Shown in pieces: positions 14,440 through 22,058 of a DNA stretch of 28,571 nucleotides (position 1 is the stretch's first letter; each line of letters begins with the position of its first letter). The position numbers and the translations under genes were made by a program. The notes under the pieces were generated by a model, which saw only the letters and a program-made list of their open reading frames with translations, was not told the origin of the DNA and searched no databases. The DNA is from CAYZEE01 sp964477485 (GTDB taxonomy: Bacteria > Patescibacteriota > Microgenomatia > Levybacterales > UBA12049), in NCBI GenBank assembly GCA_964477485.1, contig CAYZEE010000012.1:1-28571 (forward strand), written 5' to 3'.

Positions 14440-14511
14440 ATGAATGAAGCTATTTTAGAACAAGGACATTCTATCTTAAACCAAGTATTGGGGAATACCC
14501 TGTTTTTATAA
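14440..14511 (+). pseudogene. short frame, possibly the truncated N-terminus of a lost gene
   Basis: An ATG one base after the preceding stop encodes 23 residues (MNEAILEQGHSILNQVLGNT, then LFL) and ends by overlapping the 3' end of the inverted IMPase gene. The LGNT stretch recalls the N-termini of small-conductance mechanosensitive channel proteins, but the match is too short to be firm. It may be a remnant cut at the junction with the inverted segment. GTATT-GGGG-AATAC followed by CCTGTTTTT in the same place could instead be a weak terminator. Confidence 0.25.
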
Positions 14512-15351
14512 TTTCGTGTCTACCGTATTGCCTCTTTCATTTATTAAATCCAAAATTCTAGCATGTATGATGCCATTAGTTGCGAGTATATCGGTTTGAA
14601 ACACATTCCAATCTTCACCAGTTGGGGTCGTAATTCTTCCGCCGGCTTTTTCTATAAGCAGTGCTGATGCAGCAACATCCCATGGCTTTAAGCCTGAATG
14701 AATATACCCATCAATTCTTCCACTTGCGAGACCTGCAAGATCAGCAACCCCGCTACCCATTGACTTTATCTGCCGAACATGAGTGCTTATTTTGTCAAGC
14801 CAGCGAACTACATTTAATCTTTTTTCAAGTCCCCATGCCCAATCACAAGCAATAACTGACTCTCCCAAGCTACCGGTAGTTGAAACTTGAATTTGTTCTC
14901 CATTAAGAAAAGCGCCTTCTTGATCCGCTTGTGCTCAGTAAGTATCGCCTGTCATTGGAATATGTACGACTCCTAATTTTGACACTCCTTTATCAACAAG
15001 ACCGATTGAAATTGCAAAGTTTGGGTGTTTGCGAGAGAAGTTGACTGTTCCATCTAAAGGGTCAATGACCCATAGACCTTTTGTATCTTTTAATGAGGAG
15101 TAATCGGCCGGTGCTGTTTCTTCTGTTAAAAAATTGCTTTGAGGATACTGCCGTTTTATCTGTTCTACTAGGAATGCATCCACTTCTTCATCGGCTTGTG
15201 TGGCAAAATCTACACCACCTTTGCTTTTTTGCGTGTATACACCAGAATCAAAGTATCTTCTTAAAGTGTTACCAGCTTGCGTTAATAACTCTATAAGATA
15301 CTTTCTTGCTTCTGTTAAATCGATTATCATAGGTTTTTTAGCTTCTGCCAT
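14506..15351 (-). pseudogene. inositol-monophosphatase-family gene interrupted by an in-frame TGA
   Basis: Read straight through, the frame gives 281 codons of an IMPase/SuhB-type phosphatase. Visible motifs are FLTEETAP (metal-binding Glu), WVIDPLDGTVNFSRKHP (D-P-L-D-G-T), GAFLNGEQIQVS, GSGVADLAGLASGRIDGYIH and KPWDVAASALLIEKAGG with the last metal-binding Asp. Codon 139 is TGA (14935-14937), between GDTY and AQADQEGAFLN, where an aromatic residue is common; one base change from TGG would explain it. The part before the stop lacks the WD ligand, so the truncated product should be inactive. The reading frame after the stop is intact, which suggests a recent mutation, readthrough or an assembly error. 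The gene lies opposite to all its neighbours, splitting zwf from gnd. Confidence 0.82.
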
Positions 15352-15357
15352 ATTCTT

Positions 15358-15368
15358 ATTTTAGCATA
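15358..15368 (-). promoter_or_regulatory. extended -10 promoter TATGCTAAAAT of the IMPase gene
   Basis: On the minus strand TATGCTAAAAT ends 6 nt before ATG 15351. It is identical to the elements at 846-856 and 27281-27291, and predicts a leaderless transcript. Confidence 0.62.
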
Positions 15369-15398
15369 GTTTGCATACTTTTCTTAAGAGGATGTTTT

Positions 15399-15407
15399 TG
15401 CTAGACT
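15399..15407 (+). promoter_or_regulatory. extended -10 promoter of gnd
   Basis: TG-C-TAGACT lies 7 nt before ATG 15415. No convincing -35 is visible. It is back to back with the IMPase promoter. Confidence 0.5.
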
Positions 15408-15414
15408 AAAAAAT

Positions 15415-16353
15415 ATGAAAACGGGTTTTATTGGGCTTGGGAAGATGGGGAGCCGGATAGTTTTGAAGCTTTTGAAAGGAGGGCATGAGGTCATTGCCTG
15501 GAACAGAAGCCCAGACAAAATTTCAAATTTCAAATTTCAAATTTCAAATTTTCCGTACAGCAAGAATTTGGAGGTGGCTGAAGATATCAGAAATTTGATT
15601 GGAAAGCTGTCAAAGCCTCACGTCATCTGGGTGATGGTGCCGGCCGGGGAGGCGACAGAGGATATTTTAAAAGAAGTTTCAAAATATATTGAAAAAGACG
15701 ACATTGTAATTGACGGTGGAAACTCATATTACAAAGATACAGAGAGACGGTATCAGGATTTCAAAAAGAGAGGAATAAAATTTCTGGGGATTGGAGTTTC
15801 AGGCGGAATTATTGCGGAGAAATCAGGATATCCCTTGATGGTTGGCGGAGATAAAAACGCTTATGTTTATGTCAAGCCGATTTTAGATTCTTTAGCAAGA
15901 CCCGCTGGAGGGCATGATTATTTTGGAGAAGGTGGAGCAGGGCACTTTATCAAAATGGTTCATAATGCCATTGAATATGGAATAATGCAGTCAATCGGCG
16001 AAGGATTTGGTCTTCTTGACAGCTCGCAATATAACTTTGACCTTAAAAAAGTTGCAGAAATTTATCAAAAAGGAACACTGGTTTCAGGATTTATGATGCA
16101 GCGTACAATCGAAGTTCTTAGGAAAGATCCGAAACTTTCAAAAATTGCAGGAGTTATTGGGAAAGCATCGGGGGAAACGGTTTGGGCGGTTGAGGAAGCA
16201 GAGAAAAAAGGGTTATTTTTCGACATTATCAAAAGGTCTCTTGAGGTAAGAGATGAGTCAGAATCGGATCCTAAAATTCAAAAATCATTTGCCGCCCGCA
16301 TGGTTTCTGCGCTTCGAAACGCCTTCGGAGGGCATGGAGTTAAGAAGAAGTAA
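15415..16353 (+). CDS. gnd: 6-phosphogluconate dehydrogenase, short (GndA-like) form
   Basis: Gnd decarboxylates 6-phosphogluconate to ribulose-5-phosphate. At 312 residues it is the short form rather than the usual 470-residue enzyme. Motifs: GFIGLGKMGSRIV (Rossmann fold, 4-16), IDGGNSYYKDTERR, LGIGVSGGIIAEKSGYPLMV (substrate site), FGEGGAGHFIKMVHNAIEYG with the catalytic Lys, and the end SALRNAFGGHGVKK. Right after the NRSPDK dinucleotide-binding loop, a 7-nt repeat codes for ISNFKFQISNF in frame. With zwf it forms the oxidative pentose-phosphate arm, though the inverted IMPase gene lies between. Start ATG 15415 follows the -10 box at 7 nt. Confidence 0.95.
   Translation: MKTGFIGLGKMGSRIVLKLLKGGHEVIAWNRSPDKISNFKFQISNFPYSKNLEVAEDIRNLIGKLSKPHVIWVMVPAGEATEDILKEVSKYIEKDDIVIDGGNSYYKDTERRYQDFKKRGIKFLGIGVSGGIIAEKSGYPLMVGGDKNAYVYVKPILDSLARPAGGHDYFGEGGAGHFIKMVHNAIEYGIMQSIGEGFGLLDSSQYNFDLKKVAEIYQKGTLVSGFMMQRTIEVLRKDPKLSKIAGVIGKASGETVWAVEEAEKKGLFFDIIKRSLEVRDESESDPKIQKSFAARMVSALRNAFGGHGVKKK
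15516..15552 (+). repeat. in-frame heptamer repeat inside gnd
   Basis: Four tandem AAATTTC-type heptamers give the peptide KISNFKFQISNF. The 7-nt period repeats in the protein every 7 residues. It lies in a surface loop of the coenzyme domain. Confidence 0.9.
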
Positions 16354-16357
16354 AATA

Positions 16358-16366
16358 TGCTATACT
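16358..16366 (+). promoter_or_regulatory. extended -10 promoter of proS
   Basis: TG-C-TATACT, preceded by TA (TATGCTATACT), lies 7 nt before ATG 16374. It overlaps the end of the gnd intergenic gap, which is only 20 nt long. Confidence 0.6.
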
Positions 16367-16373
16367 CATTTTG

Positions 16374-18098
16374 ATGAGATATTCAAGGCTTTTTGGGCAC
16401 ACAGTCAAAAATGTTCCTAGAGATGCTATGTCTGTTTCTCATAAATTACTGTACAAAGCCGGTTTTATCAGAGAGAGCACCTCAGGACGTTATTATCTTC
16501 TCCCTCTAGGGCTTAGAGTACACCAAAAAATTCAAAAAATTATAAAAGAGGAAATGGATAGTCAAAGCGCCCAGGAAATGCTTTCTCCGACACTTCATCC
16601 AAAACATTTATGGAAAGAAACAAACCGTACAAATTCAGTCGGATTTGAACTAATGGCAGTGAGGGATCGAAATGAAACAGAGTTTGTATTGGGCGGAACT
16701 GCCGAAGAAATGCTTGTTGATTTGGTAAGAAAATTTCAGCTAAGCTATAAAGATTTGCCTTTCAATCTTTATCAATTCTCCACAAAGTTCAGGGACGAAT
16801 TAAGGCCTCGGGGAGGACTTTTGAGGCTTCGCGAATTTGTAATGAAAGATGCCTATTCTTTTCACTCAACAGAAGAGGATTTCAAAAAAGAGTATGAAAA
16901 GATGAAAAAAGCCTATGGCAGAATTTTTGAGAGAATGGGACTTAAAACTTATGTTGTTGAATCCGACAACGGATACATAGGAGGAGAATATTGTCATGAA
17001 TTTATAGTAGAGTCCTTGATAGGAGAGAGTAAATTTCTTATAACAGAAGACGGAATCTATGCGGCGCATGAAGATGTAGCTAGATTTAAAAGAGATGAAA
17101 AGAATTTAGAAGAGAAAGAAAGACCTCTGGAAGAAGTTGATGCCGTACGCTCAACCACAATGGAAGATGGCGTAAAATTTCACAAACTTCCTTTGTGGCA
17201 ACAGATAAAAGATGTTCTTTTTGTGGATGAAAAAGGAAGATTTATTCTGGCAATAGCAAGAGGAGATTTGGATATAAACGAGATGAAGCTTATGCATCTT
17301 GTGAAGGCTTATCAATTAAGGCATGCTACAGAAGATGAAATAAGAGATAAAATTCACTCTGATCCAGGTTTTATTTCCCCTATTGACATAAAAACTCTTG
17401 CAAAAGGCGTTGAAATAGTCATAGCGGCAGATATCTCTTTGAAAACTATAAAAAATGCATATGGAGGAGCCAATAAAAAAAATAGAGATCTGCTTAATAT
17501 AAACATCGGCAGAGACTTTAGTCCAGATATTGAGGGAGACATTGCTACAGCTAAAGAAGGGTATGAAACGGAAGATGGAAAAAAATTATTCGGGAAAAAG
17601 GGAATAGAAGTCGGTAATATATTTCAGCTGGGATTTCATTATTCATCAAGAATGAAAGGCGCAGCTTTTAAAGATAGGAACGGGGAAGACAAGCCTTACT
17701 ACATGGGATGTTATGGAATTGGCCTGGCAAGGACAATGGCAGCGGTGGTTGAGATCTATAACGATGATAAAGGGATTGTGTGGCCGGCACCGGTTGCGCC
17801 ATTTGAGGCACACCTTATAGAAATTCCAAATAAATCACAAATTCAAAATTCAAAAGTTAAAAACAGAGCTGAAGAAGTTTATCAGAAGCTAGAAAATTCT
17901 GGCATTGAGGTTCTTTTCGATGATAGAGAGAATGTTTCGGCCGGAGAGAAATTTGCAGATGGAGATTTGATAGGAACTTGCGTGCGGCTTGTTGTTTCAG
18001 ATAGGATTCCTGAAGGAAAGCTTGAGTGGAAAAAAAGGGATAAAGAAAAACCCGAAATAATCTCAATTGAAGAAGCACTAAGAAGATTAAAAAGGTAG
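16374..18098 (+). CDS. proS: prolyl-tRNA synthetase
   Basis: This class II synthetase charges tRNA-Pro. The 574 residues follow the bacterial type. They show motif 1 near MLSPTLHPKHLWKETNR, motif 2 in KFRDELRPRGGLLRLREFVM (about 140-159), an inserted editing-like domain (about 215-380, with AIARGDLDINEMKL), motif 3 in YMGCYGIGLARTMAAVVE (about 443-460), and a C-terminal anticodon-binding domain with GIEVLFDDRENVSAGEKFAD. Between core and anticodon domain an in-frame heptamer repeat codes for NKSQIQNSKVKN. The upstream TTG at 16371 is ignored because the -10 places ATG 16374 at the transcript start. Its end overlaps a convergent small gene by 12 bp. Confidence 0.96.
   Translation: MRYSRLFGHTVKNVPRDAMSVSHKLLYKAGFIRESTSGRYYLLPLGLRVHQKIQKIIKEEMDSQSAQEMLSPTLHPKHLWKETNRTNSVGFELMAVRDRNETEFVLGGTAEEMLVDLVRKFQLSYKDLPFNLYQFSTKFRDELRPRGGLLRLREFVMKDAYSFHSTEEDFKKEYEKMKKAYGRIFERMGLKTYVVESDNGYIGGEYCHEFIVESLIGESKFLITEDGIYAAHEDVARFKRDEKNLEEKERPLEEVDAVRSTTMEDGVKFHKLPLWQQIKDVLFVDEKGRFILAIARGDLDINEMKLMHLVKAYQLRHATEDEIRDKIHSDPGFISPIDIKTLAKGVEIVIAADISLKTIKNAYGGANKKNRDLLNINIGRDFSPDIEGDIATAKEGYETEDGKKLFGKKGIEVGNIFQLGFHYSSRMKGAAFKDRNGEDKPYYMGCYGIGLARTMAAVVEIYNDDKGIVWPAPVAPFEAHLIEIPNKSQIQNSKVKNRAEEVYQKLENSGIEVLFDDRENVSAGEKFADGDLIGTCVRLVVSDRIPEGKLEWKKRDKEKPEIISIEEALRRLKR
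17821..17863 (+). repeat. in-frame heptamer repeat inside proS
   Basis: Units of CAAATTC / AAAATTC / AAAAGTT form an AT-rich repeat that codes for low-complexity NKSQIQNSKVKN at the junction of the catalytic and anticodon-binding domains. Confidence 0.78.
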
Positions 18099-18338
18099 AA
18101 AAGGCACCTTAAAGTTAAATACCTTAACCCACATAAATGCGTAGAGGATGAAAAAAATCACGATACCTAAAAAAATAAAAATGTTAGATAATCCTCTTCC
18201 TTTCCTGTTTGAAACAATTTGAGTTTGTGGTCGGGGTACTTCGACATGCATTTTAGGCCTGGTCGTTTGAGTGCTCATTACTCTCTCGTATGCCTGCCTA
18301 AGTTTGGGATCAAGGTGACTCGTATCAGTTGGGCTCAT
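18087..18338 (-). CDS. small single-pass membrane protein, unknown
   Basis: From ATG 18338 the product has 83 residues. It has a polar N-terminal half (SHLDPKLRQAYERVMSTQT, Pro/Gln/Arg-rich middle) and one membrane helix (NIFIFLGIVIFFILYAFMWV, about 53-72) with a short C-terminal tail. No family is recognised. The longer frame starting at 18443 reads through the promoter and is rejected: TTGACA (18373-18368), 17 nt, CATTAT (18350-18345) and 6 nt lead to ATG 18338. It converges on proS with a 12-bp overlap. Confidence 0.7.
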   Translation of the reverse strand: MSPTDTSHLDPKLRQAYERVMSTQTTRPKMHVEVPRPQTQIVSNRKGRGLSNIFIFLGIVIFFILYAFMWVKVFNFKVPFLPF

Positions 18339-18344
18339 AAGATA

Positions 18345-18395
18345 ATAATGAAATATTAATTTATTTTTGTCAAGATTATAGGTTTGATGTATACT
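18345..18395. promoter_or_regulatory. divergent promoter pair sharing one -35 region
   Basis: Minus strand: TTGACA at 18373-18368 and CATTAT at 18350-18345. Plus strand: TTGTCA at 18367-18372, a 17-nt spacer and TATACT at 18390-18395. The two -35 boxes occupy the same seven base pairs (TTGTCAA), so RNA polymerase cannot use both at once. The plus promoter leaves a leader of about 20 nt for the gene at 18423. Confidence 0.62.
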
Positions 18396-18422
18396 ATAAA
18401 AACTTAAAACTGTTATAAATTT

Positions 18423-19418
18423 ATGCGGATTATAGTTACTCATGATTCACCGGACATGGATGCCATAACTTCAATATGGCTCATAAGAAGGTTTCTGCCG
18501 GGATGGGAAGATGCAACGGTTAAATTCGTGCCTGCTGGAGAAAGACTTGGGAGCATTCGCCATCTGGAGCATGCTGAAAGTGATGCCCGCCAGATTACGT
18601 CAGACGTCAGACGTCAAACGATACGAGCATCCTCCCCGTCTGCCGTAATTGAGACTATAAATGGAGATGAAGTAATTCATGTTGATACTGGACTGGGGCC
18701 TTTAGACCATCATCAAATAGAGATCGATAGGGTTTCTGCAGCCAGCCTTGTCTTTGATTATGTGAGAAAAGCTAATAATCCGGAATTCGGCAATAAAAAT
18801 TCGGATAAAGCAAAAACAAGAACTGAAGCACTTGAACGACTAGTAAGAGTTGTTGTTGATATAGACCATTTTAAAGAAGTGTTTTGGGGAAATCCCGATG
18901 CGGATTATCATGAATTTTCTCTTGTTAATATTTTAGAAGGACTCAAGCTCCAATATCCTAATCAGAATGAACTTTATGTAAATTTTATTATTCAATGTCT
19001 TGACGCACTTGTCCATGAATTTGAAAATAGAATTTGGGCGGAGAAAGAAATTGCAGGAAAAGGAGTTAGATTTGATACAAGCAAAGGCAAAGGCATTGGT
19101 TTTGAGACAATTAATGATACTGTCATAAAGCTTTCACAGAAAATGGGCTACGCATTAGTTATCCGCAAGGATCCGAGAAAAGGATATGTCAGGATAAAGG
19201 CAAGGCCTTTATTAACAAACAACAAGCAACAAACAACAAGCAACAAAGATATAGATTTAACGCTTGCGTATGAAAAGTTGAAAAAGATGGATCCTGAGGC
19301 AACCTGGTTTTTGCATGTGGGAAAGAAAATGCTTCTTAACGGTTCGGTGAAAAATCCTAAAATGCGGCCGACCAGGCTTTCATTGAATGATATAATAAAG
19401 GTACTAAAAGAAATTTAG
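18423..19418 (+). CDS. DHH-type phosphoesterase-like protein (MYG1-like motifs)
   Basis: The 331 residues contain THDSPDMDAITSIWLIRRFL (6-25), with the D-x-D/DHH-like metal motif, and HVDTGLGPLDHHQIEID near 95-111, with the DHH triad. These are the hallmarks of DHH/RecJ-like phosphoesterases and the related MYG1 exonuclease family. The C-terminal domain (KGYVRIKARP...TWFLHVGKKMLLNGSVKN) lacks a recognised DHHA1 signature. The likely activity is metal-dependent phosphodiester hydrolysis; the substrate is unknown. Two heptamer insertions are in frame: GTCAGAC units (18596-18621, coding ITSDVRRQT) and AACAAAC/AACAAGC units (19214-19248, coding NNKQQTTSNK). A HIT-family gene follows 24 nt later. 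Confidence 0.8.
   Translation: MRIIVTHDSPDMDAITSIWLIRRFLPGWEDATVKFVPAGERLGSIRHLEHAESDARQITSDVRRQTIRASSPSAVIETINGDEVIHVDTGLGPLDHHQIEIDRVSAASLVFDYVRKANNPEFGNKNSDKAKTRTEALERLVRVVVDIDHFKEVFWGNPDADYHEFSLVNILEGLKLQYPNQNELYVNFIIQCLDALVHEFENRIWAEKEIAGKGVRFDTSKGKGIGFETINDTVIKLSQKMGYALVIRKDPRKGYVRIKARPLLTNNKQQTTSNKDIDLTLAYEKLKKMDPEATWFLHVGKKMLLNGSVKNPKMRPTRLSLNDIIKVLKEI
18596..18621 (+). repeat. GTCAGAC heptamer repeat inside the DHH-like gene
   Basis: GTCAGAC GTCAGAC GTCAAAC is a 7-nt array, in frame, in a loop before the DHH motif. Its sequence differs from the AT-rich family but the period is the same. Confidence 0.82.
19214..19248 (+). repeat. AACAAAC/AACAAGC repeat inside the DHH-like gene
   Basis: Two 14-nt units AACAAACAACAAGC plus a partial third code for NNKQQTTSNK. 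The unit is two related heptamers. Confidence 0.9.
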
Positions 19419-19442
19419 AAGTCAAAGGTCAAATTTTGAATT

Positions 19443-19772
19443 ATGTTGGATTGTATTTTTTGCAAAATCGCAAAACATGAAAGTCCAAAAGAATTTATCT
19501 ACGAGGATGAGGAGATAATGGCCTTTCCTGATATTTATCCGATTGCCAAAATCCATATTTTGGTTATGCCCAAGAAGCACATTGAAGATTTTCTAGATTT
19601 TGAAGAGGATGCGCTTTTATCAAAACTAAAAAAGGTAATCCAAAAAATAATAAAAGAAAAAAAACTTGAAAACCGTGGTTATAGGGTGGCCATAAACGGC
19701 GGGGGAGCGCAGATTATAGATCATCTTCATTTTCATATAGTAGGACCTCTGGGAAAAGCAGTTAAAATGTAG
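19443..19772 (+). CDS. HIT-family nucleotide hydrolase
   Basis: This 109-residue histidine-triad protein is of the HINT/Fhit-like purine nucleoside phosphoramidase group. C4 and C7 in MLDCIFCKI, YEDEEIMAFPDIYPIAKIH and the catalytic HLHFHIVG (H-x-H-x-H) are all present. It hydrolyses AMP-linked compounds such as adenosine phosphoramidates. The length is typical. There is no clear Shine-Dalgarno; it follows the DHH-like gene closely and may share its transcript. TAG ends it and the hairpin element upstream of rpsU begins 25 nt later. Confidence 0.93.
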   Translation: MLDCIFCKIAKHESPKEFIYEDEEIMAFPDIYPIAKIHILVMPKKHIEDFLDFEEDALLSKLKKVIQKIIKEKKLENRGYRVAINGGGAQIIDHLHFHIVGPLGKAVKM

Positions 19773-19797
19773 TAAAATAGGAATTAAATATTGCTTT

Positions 19798-19889
19798 CGG
19801 AACTAAAATTTTCTTATTCCGCAGCTCGTATTATTAAATGTACTGCCGCTTAGGGTACTCGAAATGCGAATTGCGAAAATTTTGTTCCT
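19798..19889 (+). promoter_or_regulatory. hairpin element C upstream of rpsU
   Basis: The 5' arm CGGAACTAAAATTTTC (19798-19813) pairs with GAAAATTTTGTTCC (19875-19888). Both arms differ from elements A and B by matching changes (AAAATTTTC with GAAAATTTT). The loop is longer (about 60 nt) and contains further short complementarities such as GCG-rich segments. It lies 47 nt before the rpsU ATG. Confidence 0.68.
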
Positions 19890-19917
19890 CAGCAAATTCA
19901 TATTTAGTATTTCTTTT

Positions 19918-19927
19918 GGGAGGGGGT
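19918..19927 (+). promoter_or_regulatory. strong Shine-Dalgarno of rpsU
   Basis: GGGAGGGGGTG sits about 10 nt before ATG 19937 and decides that start over the longer frame at 19838. Nearly the same string (GGAGGGGGTG followed by TTTTAT context) precedes ybaB at 22141. Confidence 0.75.
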
Positions 19928-19936
19928 GTTTTATTT

Positions 19937-20122
19937 ATGGTAGTAGTTAAAAAGATGCCCGGAGAAAGTGATGAGGCATTGATTCGTAAATTTTCAAGGA
20001 AAGTTATTATGGGGGGGATTATTCAAGAGGCAAAGAGAAGAGAGTTCTATTTAAAACCCTCTCTTGCCCGTAAACAAAAACAAGAAGAGGCAAGACGCGC
20101 GAAAAAAGTTTTATACAAATAA
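19937..20122 (+). CDS. rpsU: 30S ribosomal protein S21
   Basis: The 61-residue basic protein reads MVVVKKMPGESDEALIRKFS, then RKVIMGGIIQEAKRREFY and LKPSLARKQKQEEARRAKK, the whole of S21. It binds near the anti-Shine-Dalgarno end of 16S rRNA and promotes initiation. It is one of the few genes here with a strong Shine-Dalgarno and a structured leader (hairpin C). ybeY follows after one base, so a translation/rRNA-maturation operon is likely. Confidence 0.95.
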   Translation: MVVVKKMPGESDEALIRKFSRKVIMGGIIQEAKRREFYLKPSLARKQKQEEARRAKKVLYK

Positions 20123-20123
20123 G

Positions 20124-20510
20124 ATGACTAGTGTTACAGTTCCAATTTTTGTTGAGAGCAGATATAAAGTAAATAGAAAACGCATAAGAGCCCTAGTTTC
20201 CAATTTGTTAAACACACGGGAGATTGATGGCAAAGTGGAAGTTTCTGTGAGTATTGTCGGAGATAGAAAGATGAAGGAACTCAGCCAGAAATACATGAAG
20301 GATACAAAGGTAAGAAGCATTCTATCGTTTTCACTCACCGAAGGTGAACCAACTTACTCTTTGCCTAATGTCCTTTCGCTTGGAGACATAATTCTTTCTT
20401 ATCCTCAAGTTATTAAAGAATCATCCGAAGAAGAAAAACTTGTTGATGATAAGATCGACGAGCTAGTAGAGCATGGATTGATGCACCTTTTGGGAATAAA
20501 TCACGAGTAA
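20124..20510 (+). CDS. ybeY: rRNA maturation endoribonuclease YbeY
   Basis: The 128-residue metal-dependent RNase is needed for 16S rRNA 3'-end processing and quality control. The zinc motif E-H-G-L-M-H-L-L-G-I-N-H is at the very C-terminus (about 114-127), and VEVSVSIVGDRKMKELSQKY and VRSILSFSLTEG match the family's central strands. It ends right after the last zinc ligand, as short family members do. ATG 20124 follows the rpsU stop by one base; the longer frame from 20064 would overlap rpsU. The CTAG repeat begins shortly after the stop. Confidence 0.93.
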   Translation: MTSVTVPIFVESRYKVNRKRIRALVSNLLNTREIDGKVEVSVSIVGDRKMKELSQKYMKDTKVRSILSFSLTEGEPTYSLPNVLSLGDIILSYPQVIKESSEEEKLVDDKIDELVEHGLMHLLGINHE

Positions 20511-20513
20511 GTT

Positions 20514-20577
20514 GGCCACTGTCCACTAGCAACTAGTGTTGTTCTAGTGGCTAGTTGCTAATAACTAGTTACTAACT
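20514..20577. repeat. CTAG-type heptanucleotide repeat with inverted halves before dnaX
   Basis: CCACTGT CCACTAG CAACTAG TGTTGTT CTAGTGG CTAGTTG CTAATAA CTAGTTA CTAACTT reads as nine 7-nt units. The left half (CCACTAG CAACTAG) is the inverse complement of the right (CTAGTGG, CTAGTTG), so a long stem can form. It ends two bases before the dnaX ATG. Confidence 0.9.
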
Positions 20578-20579
20578 TT

Positions 20580-22058
20580 ATGGTTTTTTATCGGAAATAT
20601 AGACCCCAGACAATTGAAGAACTGGATAGTAAAGAAGTTAGGGATAAACTCACCTCCATTCTTTTTAAAAAAACTTTTCATGCCCTTCTTTTTACAGGAC
20701 CTAAAGGTTTAGGAAAAACGTCTACCGCTAGAATTGTGGCAAAAGTTTTAAATTGTGAGAAATTAAACGACAAACCGGGAGCCAAGAACGAAAAGCTGAA
20801 GTTAGAGCCATGTAATAAATGCAGTCAATGCGTGTCAATTGCAAATGGCACGAATATTGATGTTTTGGAAATTGATGGAGCATCAAATAGAGGAATAGAT
20901 GAGATAAGAGACCTAAGGGAAAAAGTGAAACTTTCAACAGCAGGAGCTTTTAAAAAAGTCTATATTATTGATGAAGTCCATATGCTTACAACTGAGGCTT
21001 TTAATGCTCTTCTTAAGACTCTTGAGGAGCCGCCTGTTCATGTAGTTTTTATTCTTTGCACCACAGAGCCTCATAAAGTACCTCCCACAATATCTTCTCG
21101 TTGTTTTCATATAGCTTTTAAAAAAGCAACCAGAGAAGAGCTGATCAGGTCTTTTACAAGAATTGTTAAGAGAGAAAAAATAGCGATAGATAAAGAAGCT
21201 CTCGTGTCTATTGCCGATCTATCTGATGGGAGTTTTAGAGACGGCGCAAAAATTCTTGAAGAGGTTTCTGCAGGAAGCAAAAGAAAAATAACTAAAGAAG
21301 TAGTTGAGGAGGAATATCAGATCTCAAATATTTCAAGTCAGATCAATGAAATACTTATATGTATGTCAGAAAAAAACACTAAGAAAGCTCTTTTTTCGGT
21401 TCAAAAAATCGTTTCCGGCGGAAGTGATATGAAATATTTTTTGGAACAATTAATTTCCGAACTTCACAATCTTCTTCTTCGAAAACTAGATGTTTTAGAG
21501 AAAGATAAGAGAGATTCTGAATTGAAATTTAATATTGAAGACATAAAAAGACTATTGGAACTTTTTGCATCTGCAAGTGCAAAACTTAAATACGCAGTCT
21601 TACCGGAGCTTCCGCTTGAGATGGCGATTATCGAGTGGTGTGAAGAAGATGTCTTGCAGAAGACTCGGCAAGCACATTTGGAGAATGACGCTCATTCGGA
21701 TTTATTAAAAAAACAAAGCTCCCACTCGCTAAGTGAAAGCCTTTCTAAAAGTTTAAATCAAAAAACCAAAAAAGATGTGACGGCTTTCAGTTTATTCTCA
21801 AATGACTTGCCTTCGTCTTCCAGGTTGGGTGATAAATGGCAACAGTTGATTGAAAAAATCAAACCATACAACCATTCAGTGGCAGGAGTCTTGCGAGGAT
21901 GCAGTCTTAAAAGCTATGATGGGGAAAAGCTTGTAATTGAAGCGAAATTTAAATTTCACAAAGAAAGACTGGAAGAGAGAAAAACAATGGAAATTTTGGA
22001 AAAAGTGCTTAAAGAAATGGAGGGGAAAAAAGTTAATATCTCAGTAGTATTAAAATAA
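20580..22058 (+). CDS. dnaX: DNA polymerase III subunit gamma/tau
   Basis: This clamp-loader ATPase opens the beta clamp for the replicase. The 492 residues begin MVFYRKYRPQTIEELDSKEV, with Walker A GPKGLGKT (40-47), a zinc module C59 and C78-x2-C81-x2-C84, GASNRGIDEIRDLRE (100-114), Walker B DEVHML (131-136), sensor 1 TTEPHKVPPTI and the SRC finger (173-175). Domain III runs to about 360, and a short variable C-terminal part contains FHKERLEERKTMEILEKVLK. There is no slippery A/T run typical of a tau/gamma frameshift that I could confirm. Upstream is a CTAG repeat; downstream are ybaB and recR, the usual dnaX neighbours, here separated by prs. Confidence 0.96.
   Translation: MVFYRKYRPQTIEELDSKEVRDKLTSILFKKTFHALLFTGPKGLGKTSTARIVAKVLNCEKLNDKPGAKNEKLKLEPCNKCSQCVSIANGTNIDVLEIDGASNRGIDEIRDLREKVKLSTAGAFKKVYIIDEVHMLTTEAFNALLKTLEEPPVHVVFILCTTEPHKVPPTISSRCFHIAFKKATREELIRSFTRIVKREKIAIDKEALVSIADLSDGSFRDGAKILEEVSAGSKRKITKEVVEEEYQISNISSQINEILICMSEKNTKKALFSVQKIVSGGSDMKYFLEQLISELHNLLLRKLDVLEKDKRDSELKFNIEDIKRLLELFASASAKLKYAVLPELPLEMAIIEWCEEDVLQKTRQAHLENDAHSDLLKKQSSHSLSESLSKSLNQKTKKDVTAFSLFSNDLPSSSRLGDKWQQLIEKIKPYNHSVAGVLRGCSLKSYDGEKLVIEAKFKFHKERLEERKTMEILEKVLKEMEGKKVNISVVLK

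Noticed and set aside
14935..14937. TGA as a recoded codon (Gly or Trp) throughout the genome, as in some CPR lineages
   Set aside because: TGA is the natural stop of tmk, thyA, zwf and the anti-sigma gene, and Trp is coded by TGG in all genes.
14900..14940. Selenocysteine insertion at the IMPase TGA, because AAGCG and CGCTT just downstream could pair
   Set aside because: The stem is only five base pairs with no SECIS-like loop, IMPases do not use selenocysteine, and no selenocysteine genes are visible.
20580..22058. Programmed frameshift producing a gamma form of DnaX
   Set aside because: No convincing slippery heptamer followed by a stem-loop and a -1 frame stop was identified by eye.
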